From JBCCCJ01 sp039029315 (GTDB lineage Bacteria; Bacteroidota; Bacteroidia; J057), in the NCBI GenBank assembly GCA_039029315.1, contig JBCCGK010000216.1, positions 1 to 5,862 of the forward strand: a stretch of 5,862 bases of DNA, written 5' to 3'. The notes beneath the pieces were generated by a model, which saw only the letters and a program-made list of their open reading frames with translations, had not been told where the DNA came from and ran no database searches. The translations under genes were made by a program, and so were the position numbers. How positions within the stretch are numbered: the stretch's first letter is position 1; each line of letters begins with the position of its first letter. Of this stretch, positions 1 through 5,762 are shown piece by piece.

Positions 1-980
1 ATTGCACAACGGTGGAATTTTTCAATGCACTTTTGCGGTTCATGGCCCGACGCGGTTACCCATCCCAAATCATTTCTGATAATGCGGCTCAATTCCATTT
101 AACCCATATTCTTGCGGATAAAGCGTGGAAAAAGGTACCAGATGATCCAACGGTCGTCTCCCATTTAGCCAAACAGGGTATCAAATGGTCGTTTATTGTT
201 GAGTTGGCACCATGGCAGGGTGGTCACTACGAGCGGCTTGTTGGAGTGGTCAAATCCATCCTAAAAACAATGGTTGGTCGGCGCCTACTCACGTGGTCGG
301 ATTTCGTAACACTCCTGATTGAAACGGAATCTATCGTCAATAGTCGTCCAATAACGTATGTCAACAGTGACGTGGACGAAGGGTTTTGTGTTCTCAGACC
401 CATGGACTTTTTGCTCTTTCGCCCCATCAACAGTCCCCCGACGGTTCCTTCTGATTTCCCTATTCGTGATCTAGGCGATTCTGGTAAGCGGTTGGCTTCT
501 ATTTGGAAGCAACGGGAGCGGCACCTAGCGAAATTGTGGTCAGTATGGCATGAACAGTACTTGTTGAGTTTGCGGGAAAGAGCAAACATATTCCACAAGC
601 CTCGCCGGAACAGAATCGATCGAGCTCCAACGGTCGGTGAGGTTGTCATTGTCAAGGACGAAGGGGTTCCCAGAGGTGCCTGGAAGTTAGCACGGATATT
701 AAAACTCATTGAAAGCAAAGACAAAAAGATAAGAGCAGCAGAAGTACAATTATCAAACGGCATTCACCTCAATCGAGCAATAAACTTTCTTATACCCCTT
801 GAAATCACTCCTACCCAAACGGAAACACACAACGACACACCTAATGCATCAGATTACAGCAACAATAATGAGCTATCAAACCCCAACGATGAACAATTTT
901 TCGGTTTTTCGCATTCTGACGTTATGCGCACTGCTCAAATGCTCGACATGTACCGAGATACAGACTCTGATTCAGAATAA
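1..980 (+). CDS. pol: BEL/Pao Pol C-terminus: integrase core and DUF5641 tail (5' partial)
   Basis: This is the end of a Pol polyprotein. The reading frame is open from position 3, so the GTG at 12 is not a start; the gene enters from the left. Residues below are counted from that GTG codon. The RNase H-like integrase core shows the second catalytic Asp in IISDNAAQF (Asp23) and the third acidic residue in PWQGGHYERLVG (Glu74). The spacing of about 50 residues is typical of BEL/Pao and longer than retroviral D35E. The core continues through a NSRPITYV motif (110-117) and LRPMDFLLF (128-136). Residues about 165-263 match the DUF5641-type tail, with PRGAWKLARI (220-229) and a closing IPLEI (261-265). 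A polar, acidic tail ending in DTDSDSE follows. Integrase inserts the cDNA into host chromosomes. The first catalytic Asp lies outside the window. No frameshift or stop is seen, so this part looks intact. Confidence 0.93.
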   Translation, partial: CTTVEFFNALLRFMARRGYPSQIISDNAAQFHLTHILADKAWKKVPDDPTVVSHLAKQGIKWSFIVELAPWQGGHYERLVGVVKSILKTMVGRRLLTWSDFVTLLIETESIVNSRPITYVNSDVDEGFCVLRPMDFLLFRPINSPPTVPSDFPIRDLGDSGKRLASIWKQRERHLAKLWSVWHEQYLLSLRERANIFHKPRRNRIDRAPTVGEVVIVKDEGVPRGAWKLARILKLIESKDKKIRAAEVQLSNGIHLNRAINFLIPLEITPTQTETHNDTPNASDYSNNNELSNPNDEQFFGFSHSDVMRTAQMLDMYRDTDSDSE

Positions 981-1177
981 TATGGTGTCTTCAAAAACCT
1001 TTTTCGTATTCATTGCATTGTACTAACACATAATTTGGGTTTTGCATTGAAATTTCAAAATAGTTCGCTGCGCATCGCAGTCTAGCTATTATTCAAAATT
1101 CACAAATTCCTACTGCTCTGCGATATGCGTTGCAGTATTATTGTATCAATGGGCGGAAATTATTTCAGGATATTCCA
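981..1177 (+). other. Spacer between pol and third ORF
   Basis: No conserved coding signal is recognised here. The ORF3 frame stays open upstream to 1064 (stop TAG at 1061-1063) but contains no ATG before 1178. Two ATGs in another frame (1125 and 1149) open a short upstream ORF that ends at 1191-1193, overlapping the ORF3 start. A perfect 5-bp inverted repeat, CTGCG-CAT-CGCAG, lies at 1068-1080, and a related sequence with CTGC/GCAG ends lies at 1118-1135. The lack of a clean scanning path from the pol stop to ORF3 suggests ORF3 is made from a spliced or separate RNA. That is an inference. Confidence 0.6.
1157..1168 (+). promoter_or_regulatory. Putative 3' splice acceptor for ORF3
   Basis: The sequence AAATTATTTCAG followed by G resembles an intron 3' end (T-rich, then CAG) and falls nine bases before the first in-frame ATG of ORF3. 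The cut after 1168 falls between codons of the ORF3 frame (next codon GAT). A second candidate, GTTGCAG ending at 1135, is also in phase 0. No RNA evidence is available; weak splice-like motifs occur often by chance. Confidence 0.3.
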
Positions 1178-2461
1178 ATGGATGAACTGGTAGTTGTGGA
1201 CGAAACGACAGAAATTGATCGGGACATTCCAGAAAATCGAATTATCAGTTTCACCCATCCCTTGAGCATCAAAAACTTTGTCATCACACCCATCACGGTT
1301 GGTAATTGTCGTGTAATAACTCCTGATATTTTGTTTTGGGCGTGTAAGTTGACTCAGCATAACTTTTTCCACGAAGCACAAAATTTGTTGTCGGAGCGGA
1401 AATATTTGCAAGGGCTAACGGGTCCTGAAACGTATGTCAAATCGGTTTTCGAAAAATATAAAGCGTTACCTCGAGCGGTCTGGTTGCTAAATCGGTCAGA
1501 AGTTTTGTATGCGATATTACGGAAATTCATCAGCGAAGATAATATTTTCTCTCGGTATGTATCGTTCATTGCCGAATCATTCGATTACGGAAGCGAGTTT
1601 ATTGCAATCACAGCCTCAAACGAAAAGCGGTTCTCAAGCGGATTCTCTCTACAACAATGCCAAAAGCAAGCGGCGAAAGGTTTTGACATTTCTGTTGTCA
1701 GTCCTGGCAATAATATTTACGGTCGAGTCACAAAACGTATTATTTTGGAACACGGAAATCTAAATCCACCCATTCCATCTCTGGATATTGATCGGTTGCT
1801 CACGACATCTCAAGCAATGCCCAATACGTCATACACATCCACAGTTGGGTTAATCGGTGACAGTACTTTTCAATGTGCGTATCACCCCGAAGGCGGTCGA
1901 GTTATCACACAACCCAATGCCACATGTCAGGTAATGATTGACTATTTGAATGCACTGCGTATCCATCTGAATTCGTTTCACGTGATAATATTTTGCCTCG
2001 GAACATTTGATGCTATGCAATTGGATGAAGCGGATCAATCGGTAGCGTTATGGTCATTTTATGAATACATCAAACCTCTTGTGAATCATCCTTCTGTAGT
2101 ATTGATCTTCAACACCGGAATAGGTACAGCTTGTCGGCCAGATATACCAGAGTATTCGGAATGGTTCTTGCGCACACTTCAAAATTGGATTTACACGGAT
2201 TCAGGAGTCACCCACAACATTCATTACTGCGATTGGTCGGAGCATGGACCAATGAATCCATTCATTGACGAAGATCGGAACATTGTGGAGTATTACATGC
2301 TGAAAAATGAGCGTTTTCCAAATAAAGCGGGTCTACAACGAATGCTACAACGATGGATTGAACTGTATCCCTCACTCGGAAATATCGAAATGCGTTTCGG
2401 CGGGAGCTGGCCTTATGGCAGTCTCCTGAATGGTGCTCAACAGGTGCAGGTACATTGTTAG
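1178..2461 (+). CDS. Third ORF: SGNH-hydrolase-like pseudoenzyme in env position
   Basis: This 427-residue ORF follows pol and precedes the LTR. I chose ATG 1178 (CCAATGG context) as the first in-frame ATG; the frame is open back to 1064 without one, so translation may instead begin on a spliced leader. The first ~200 residues are not recognised. The C-terminal half reads like an SGNH/GDSL fold. A strand followed by GLIGDSTFQ (GDS at 227-229) fits block I. A hydrophobic strand followed by LGTFDAMQ fits block III (GTFD at 275-278, where enzymes have GxND). NERFPNKAGLQRM (377-389) fits block V, where enzymes have DxxH. The Ser is kept, but the oxyanion Asn is Phe, and the catalytic Asp and His are Asn and Phe, so hydrolase activity is unlikely. 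There is no signal peptide or membrane anchor, which argues against an envelope. Non-catalytic SGNH folds can bind RNA, as in the OSK domain of Oskar; an RNA-binding role here is speculative. The long open frame indicates recent selection or a young copy. Confidence 0.7.
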   Translation: MDELVVVDETTEIDRDIPENRIISFTHPLSIKNFVITPITVGNCRVITPDILFWACKLTQHNFFHEAQNLLSERKYLQGLTGPETYVKSVFEKYKALPRAVWLLNRSEVLYAILRKFISEDNIFSRYVSFIAESFDYGSEFIAITASNEKRFSSGFSLQQCQKQAAKGFDISVVSPGNNIYGRVTKRIILEHGNLNPPIPSLDIDRLLTTSQAMPNTSYTSTVGLIGDSTFQCAYHPEGGRVITQPNATCQVMIDYLNALRIHLNSFHVIIFCLGTFDAMQLDEADQSVALWSFYEYIKPLVNHPSVVLIFNTGIGTACRPDIPEYSEWFLRTLQNWIYTDSGVTHNIHYCDWSEHGPMNPFIDEDRNIVEYYMLKNERFPNKAGLQRMLQRWIELYPSLGNIEMRFGGSWPYGSLLNGAQQVQVHC

Positions 2462-2485
2462 GGTATAATATGCTTAGGATGAGTT

Positions 2486-2514
2486 CATGTAGCTATGAAA
2501 TTCATGACTACATG
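2486..2514 (+). repeat. Inverted repeat (14-nt arms, hairpin) after ORF3
   Basis: Arms of 14 bases flank a single A. CATGTAG pairs with CTACATG on the outside and ATGAA with TTCAT on the inside, with a two-base mismatch between them, giving 12 of 14 pairs. It starts 25 bases after the ORF3 stop. It could be an RNA hairpin in the element's 3' untranslated region. Its function is unknown. Confidence 0.7.
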
Positions 2515-2560
2515 GGAAATCCTGCCAGACCTGTATGTTGAAAATTGCGGTCATCATATT

Positions 2561-2582
2561 TGTGATATTTATGTGATATTTT
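2561..2582 (+). repeat. Two-copy 11-bp tandem repeat
   Basis: TGTGATATTTA is followed directly by TGTGATATTTT, two copies differing only at the last base. It is AT-rich and probably a local slippage duplication. No regulatory role can be assigned. Confidence 0.7.
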
Positions 2583-2759
2583 TGAACTTTCAATTAACCG
2601 AACTTTCATCTCAGTCATAATCAGCGGGTAATTTCGATAGACATTCTACATTCACATCAGCTACTAATCATTTTGATGAACATTTTTTTTCTCCCCGGAG
2701 TGTCGTTACGATATTGTTTTTGTTTGTTGATAATGCTATGTTGTTGATTTATTTAGTGG

Positions 2760-2790
2760 TTTAAAACCGGTGTCATATGGTTGTATACTA
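2760..2790 (+). promoter_or_regulatory. TATA-like sequences in putative LTR U3
   Basis: TTTAAAA (2760-2766) and TATACTA (2784-2790) are the best TATA-like stretches in the proposed LTR. They sit 60-90 bases from its proposed start, where a U3 promoter would be expected. No initiator can be fixed by eye, and many retrotransposon promoters lack a TATA box, so this is a weak call. Confidence 0.25.
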
Positions 2791-2822
2791 CAATATATTC
2801 GATATTCAAAGGGCGTCATTCG

Positions 2823-2838
2823 ATTCCGAAAGCGGAAT
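2823..2838 (+). repeat. Small perfect inverted repeat in LTR
   Basis: ATTCCG and CGGAAT form a perfect 6-bp stem around an AAAG tetraloop. It lies downstream of the TATA-like sequences, so it could be in the transcribed part of the LTR. No function is assigned. Confidence 0.55.
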
Positions 2839-2995
2839 GATTCTGAAGCGTTTCACGACAATTAGCAACGACATTTGACGAATTATTTATCGTTTTACTC
2901 GGCATTATTTGAATTACCATTTTGCATCTGCACAGCGATCATTTGCTTCTAACTGCAGCGATTCCTCACAGGATCTTGATCTTCATCATGGATTG

Positions 2996-3009
2996 CGATC
3001 GGAGGATCG
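2996..3009 (+). repeat. Small perfect inverted repeat in LTR 3' half
   Basis: CGATC and GATCG form a 5-bp stem around GGAG, extendable by one G-T pair. It lies about 100 bases before the LTR end and would probably be in the R or U5 part of the RNA. It is short enough to arise by chance. Confidence 0.4.
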
Positions 3010-3108
3010 TCGTCAAATCGGGCGAAGAGGCTAGTTAACATTCCTTACATCATTGTTATTCGGGTATACGCGAACGCGGGTTCCTTTGCCAATCGGCCGT
3101 GTAAACAG

Positions 3109-3118
3109 TGGCGCAGTC
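3109..3118 (+). promoter_or_regulatory. Primer-binding site, probably tRNA-Ser
   Basis: TGGCGCAGTC begins with the TGG complementary to a tRNA CCA end. The ten bases are complementary to GACTGCG-CCA, the 3' end of animal tRNA-Ser isoacceptors; to my recollection the same priming start is used by the Drosophila 17.6/297 group. The match does not continue past ten bases (ATAAAAG follows). Reverse transcription would start here. The site lies one base after the proposed LTR end, which supports both calls. Confidence 0.65.
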
Positions 3119-3139
3119 ATAAAAGTTTTGTTACAACAA

Positions 3140-3169
3140 CTAGAGGTTCTTAGCATTAGGTGCCTCTAG
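3140..3169 (+). repeat. Leader hairpin 1 (7-bp stem)
   Basis: CTAGAGG and CCTCTAG are perfectly complementary and flank a 16-base loop in the RNA leader between the primer-binding site and gag. The position is where packaging or dimerisation structures lie in retroviruses and retrotransposons. The role is inferred from position only. Confidence 0.55.
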
Positions 3170-3180
3170 AAACAGTATCC

Positions 3181-3208
3181 AGTTTAGATATTGATAAATA
3201 TCCAAACT
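3181..3208 (+). repeat. Leader hairpin 2, directly before the gag ATG
   Basis: Arms of 12 bases, AGTTTAGATATT and AATATCCAAACT, pair at 11 of 12 positions around a GATA loop. The stem ends four bases before the gag start codon. It is AT-rich, so of moderate stability, but long. It could affect start-codon access, packaging, or use of the potential splice donor at the ATG. Confidence 0.7.
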
Positions 3209-3212
3209 AAAC

Positions 3213-3221
3213 ATGGTAACA
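3213..3221 (+). promoter_or_regulatory. Potential 5' splice donor at the gag start codon
   Basis: The gag ATG is followed immediately by GTAACA, so ATG|GTAACA could act as a splice donor of intermediate quality. Splicing from here to an acceptor ending at 1168 or 1135 of an equivalent element would join the gag ATG in frame to ORF3. This rests on motif and phase only. Confidence 0.25.
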
Positions 3222-5762
3222 AAAACTAGCCTTCACCAGAAAAACATTCGGAAAAATTTGACCCTGCTCATCGAAGCTACAAAAGTCGGTAGAGGAGTTC
3301 TGAACATTCAGGTACCAGTGAGCCAGGTAGACATTGAAGCACGGCAAGAGCAAATTAGTGAGCAAATTGACATTCTTCAGCAGTACGTGCAAATCATCAC
3401 CAAAACAGATAAGGCATATGTAGAAACCCTAGCCATCATCACAGATCCAGAAGAATCCAAAAAAGAGGAGGACATCTATGACGGTTTAGCCATGTCTGAT
3501 AGTGGTTATTTTGGGGTTCTCGATCAGGCCTATAAGTTGATCAGCGGGTTGAAAGCCCGGTACGGGCGCCTATCCAACTTGGCGGCCACACCCGGAAACA
3601 CCCCTGCCAACAGTCCCCTCCGCGGAATAGCGTCACACATTAACATTAATCAATCGGAGGAGACACCAGCCATGGCTACAATTAAGCTGCCTAAAATCGA
3701 TCTCCCAACGTTCGACGGTGACTTATTGCGGTATCGGGAATTTATGAGCATATTCAAATCAGCTGTTCATAACAGAACTGATTTAACAAATGTCATGAAA
3801 CTCACCTATTTGATCCCTCTACTCAAGGGTGAGGCAGCTGAGATTGTGAAAGGTTATTTGCACACAGACGAAAATTATGATATCATATTCAGTCGCATTG
3901 AGGAACGGTACAATCGCACAGATGATCGGTTAATTAGCATGCTACATTCTGAGCTCAAGCGTATTTCCAAAGCTAGCGGTTCCGTAAAGGATAAGCGTAA
4001 GACCATGGACTCCTGTGAAAGGGTTTTTCGTCAACTTGAGCAAATGGGTCAGTCGTTGGATCCCGGTAAATCTTTGGTGTATGATCTTCTTGGCAAATTC
4101 CAGCCAGGTATGATCAGGGATTTAGACCGTCGGTACCATGTTGGTGTTTATTCGGATCTATCGGATGTCAGAAAAACCATCGAAAAATCCATATCGGAAG
4201 AAGAGCTCACCCAGGGATTCTTGCAGGATTTGTCGGTCGGTGAAACTAACGGAGCCAAAAAACGTGATCACAATAGCGGTTCCAATCAAAATCAAAACCG
4301 AGATTCGACTTTTTTCTCCAATAATCGGCGACCTTACGGGTTCCGCAGTAGAGGTCGTGGGTTCAGTACAGGTCGAGGTTCCGGTCCCGGCGCCATGCCA
4401 CGTCGTCTTCCCTGTTATTTTTGCGGTCAAACACACGGCAACGAATATTGTCTCCAATATCCAACAGCAGCTTCTCGGATAGAACGTTTGCGTGAATTGA
4501 ATCGTTGTCTTCGCTGTATGCAGCAGCATCGACCTGGATATCCATGTAATGTCTATTGTCATCATTGCCAGTACAATAATCATCATCCAGCTCTCTGTCG
4601 TCGTGAATATCCCGATAATGCGGATCGTAGCTTTCGGACAGGTCCCACAGGTCTTTGGCCCCAGGGGTCCGGCGGTACCAGAGGTGGCGGAACAGCCTCA
4701 CGGGGTGGCGGCACGACGACCAGGGCCAGTACTCGCGGGCCAGTTGTTCACTTTTCTTCGGATGGCGGTACTACCAGAGATGGCGACTCGGCGGGTAATG
4801 GTTCCACATCGAAGGAAAACTCAGGTGACGGCGGTACATACAAAACTAAGGACTCATCCCAGTCGGCATTCGACGTTTCAAATTTCAGTAAAGCGTGCTC
4901 GAAAAACTCACTTTTCCAGACAGCAATCGTCACCGGCGTAAATTTCAAATCTGGCAAACGGTATCGGCTGCGCATCGTTCTCGATACCTTGAGCAATCGC
5001 ACTTACATCACGGAGCAAGCTGCTTCATGGCTAGGCTTATCTGCTGATATGAAAGAAAAATTGTACGTGTCTGTATTCGGATCCAAAAAAGATATCGAGA
5101 TCCCATCTAGCCTGGTTTCATTCGGTCTTGAACGCAAGGATGGCGGTGTCTTGCGTATCACAGCAAATACCACACGTCTGATAAGCAATTCGGTGATTCT
5201 CCCAGAGGCTTGGCCAGAAAATGCAGCAGATTTATTGAATTCCCATTTGAGTGACCTAGCGGACAATCCATTTGATGCAGATAAAACGGTTGATATTCTT
5301 CTTGGTGCGGATTACGCATGGGATGTTATTGCGGGTCCAAAGGTTCCACTGGTGGGTGAGAATATTTTCTTGGTTCCTTCTATCTTCGGGTACATGATCG
5401 GTGGCCAATTGTATTATGAGCCTCGTGGAAGAAAGTCGGAATTCACAATGTTTTGTTTGACTGAAACGGTTGCCCAATTCCCGGATGAATTAACTCATGC
5501 TGCATTCGAATCCAAAAATTCTCAACATCTTCCCCCTGATATTGATGAGTTCTGGAAACTGGAGAGCATCGGTATAAGCGACAATCCGGTCGAAAATGAT
5601 GATGAAAATGCCCTTGAATCCTTTCGGCAATCGGTGCGGTTCCAGGATGGCCGGTATCATGTTAGTTGGCCATGGATTGAAGAAAATCGGAAGCGGCTCC
5701 CCACGAATTATGACCTTGCATATCGTCGTTTCGAAATTCTAACAAACGCGGTTGAAATCTGA
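3213..5762 (+). CDS. gag-pol: BEL/Pao Gag-protease and pre-RT linker (frame broken at RT)
   Basis: This 849-residue ORF encodes the structural Gag and the protease of a BEL/Pao element. The ATG (AACATGG) is the first after an in-frame TAA at 3195-3197. Residues about 1-150 are polar and partly helical. About 158-310 match the DUF1759-type Gag core, starting IKLPKIDLPTFDGD. An RG-rich stretch (378-392) precedes three zinc knuckles: CX2CX3HX4C at 401-413, CX2CX3HX5C at 432-445 and CX2CX4HX4C at 449-462. These would bind element RNA. A Gly/Thr/Arg/Ser linker (485-550) leads to a DUF1758-like aspartic protease (about 565-735) with LDTLSNRTYIT around Asp591 and the later LLGADYAW (697-703). The usual Asp-Ser/Thr-Gly triplet reads Asp-Thr-Leu, so protease activity is doubtful. 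Residues 779-842 match the BEL pre-RT linker (FWKLESIGI, RYHVSWPW, LPTNYDLAYRRF). The ORF stops just before reverse transcriptase; the Pol sequence resumes in the +1 frame. Confidence 0.93.
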   Translation: MVTKTSLHQKNIRKNLTLLIEATKVGRGVLNIQVPVSQVDIEARQEQISEQIDILQQYVQIITKTDKAYVETLAIITDPEESKKEEDIYDGLAMSDSGYFGVLDQAYKLISGLKARYGRLSNLAATPGNTPANSPLRGIASHININQSEETPAMATIKLPKIDLPTFDGDLLRYREFMSIFKSAVHNRTDLTNVMKLTYLIPLLKGEAAEIVKGYLHTDENYDIIFSRIEERYNRTDDRLISMLHSELKRISKASGSVKDKRKTMDSCERVFRQLEQMGQSLDPGKSLVYDLLGKFQPGMIRDLDRRYHVGVYSDLSDVRKTIEKSISEEELTQGFLQDLSVGETNGAKKRDHNSGSNQNQNRDSTFFSNNRRPYGFRSRGRGFSTGRGSGPGAMPRRLPCYFCGQTHGNEYCLQYPTAASRIERLRELNRCLRCMQQHRPGYPCNVYCHHCQYNNHHPALCRREYPDNADRSFRTGPTGLWPQGSGGTRGGGTASRGGGTTTRASTRGPVVHFSSDGGTTRDGDSAGNGSTSKENSGDGGTYKTKDSSQSAFDVSNFSKACSKNSLFQTAIVTGVNFKSGKRYRLRIVLDTLSNRTYITEQAASWLGLSADMKEKLYVSVFGSKKDIEIPSSLVSFGLERKDGGVLRITANTTRLISNSVILPEAWPENAADLLNSHLSDLADNPFDADKTVDILLGADYAWDVIAGPKVPLVGENIFLVPSIFGYMIGGQLYYEPRGRKSEFTMFCLTETVAQFPDELTHAAFESKNSQHLPPDIDEFWKLESIGISDNPVENDDENALESFRQSVRFQDGRYHVSWPWIEENRKRLPTNYDLAYRRFEILTNAVEI

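Larger units (their letters stand above)
2462..2700 (+). other. Apparent 3' untranslated region of copy A
   Basis: No ORF of note lies between the ORF3 stop and the proposed LTR start. The stretch holds a 29-base hairpin (2486-2514) and an 11-bp tandem duplication (2561-2582). It ends in a T-run followed by CTCCCCGGAG just before the proposed LTR start. A clear purine-rich polypurine tract, expected immediately upstream of a 3' LTR, is not seen. That is the main reason the LTR 5' boundary stays uncertain, and part of this stretch could belong to the LTR. Confidence 0.5.
1..3107 (+). mobile_element. 3' part of a BEL/Pao LTR retrotransposon (copy A)
   Basis: This stretch runs from inside the integrase domain of Pol through a third ORF and a 3' untranslated region to the end of a putative LTR. 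The superfamily call rests on the integrase motifs and the DUF5641-type tail. The element is cut by the left window edge, so its gag, protease, reverse transcriptase and RNase H are not visible. The right boundary is set by the TGT...ACA-type LTR end followed at once by a primer-binding site. The third ORF is assigned to this element because it lies between pol and the LTR on the same strand, where envelope genes sit in env-bearing BEL/Pao elements. That assignment is inferred from position only. Confidence 0.8.
2701..3107 (+). mobile_element. Putative LTR (3' end firm, 5' end tentative)
   Basis: The 3' end is placed at GTAAACA because a primer-binding site begins two bases later, the usual LTR/PBS junction. 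The 5' end is proposed at TGTCGTTACG, giving TGT...ACA termini with 6 of 10 terminal bases in inverted match and a length of about 407 bp. An alternative start is the TGTTGAAAAT near 2536, giving about 570 bp; a third is the TG at 2838 after a purine-rich GAAAGCGGAA. No clean polypurine tract decides between them. Inside are TATA-like sequences at 2760-2766 and 2784-2790 and two small hairpins. I saw no AATAAA signal. The LTR would carry promoter and RNA-end signals for copy B and the 3' end for copy A. Only one copy is in the window, so the usual two-LTR comparison is not possible. Confidence 0.55.

Noticed and set aside
227..763. 178-codon reverse-strand ORF
   Set aside because: It lies antisense to the conserved integrase core and DUF5641 tail and shows no recognisable domain; the + strand frame explains the sequence.
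799..1026. Small + strand ORF overlapping the pol end
   Set aside because: It overlaps the pol tail in another frame, is short, and shows no conserved signal.
1130..1177. TTG codon at 1130 as the ORF3 start
   Set aside because: TTG starts are a bacterial convention; in an animal element the first in-frame ATG (1178) or a spliced start is more likely.
1178..2461. Envelope glycoprotein in the third ORF
   Set aside because: There is no N-terminal signal peptide, no C-terminal transmembrane anchor and no furin-like site; the one hydrophobic run (HVIIFCL) is short and fits a core beta strand.
3105..3125. tRNA gene suggested by the A-box-like TGGCGCAGT
   Set aside because: The rest of the A box, a B box and a cloverleaf are missing; the position right after the LTR end fits a primer-binding site.
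4158..4701. Overlapping reverse-strand ORFs opposite the zinc knuckles
   Set aside because: They are low-complexity shadows of the Cys/His- and Gly-rich Gag coding sequence with no recognisable domain.
4660..4760. Gly/Thr/Arg codon repeats as a tandem-repeat array
   Set aside because: The repeats are irregular GGTGGCGG-like codon runs within the Gag-protease linker, best explained as protein low complexity.
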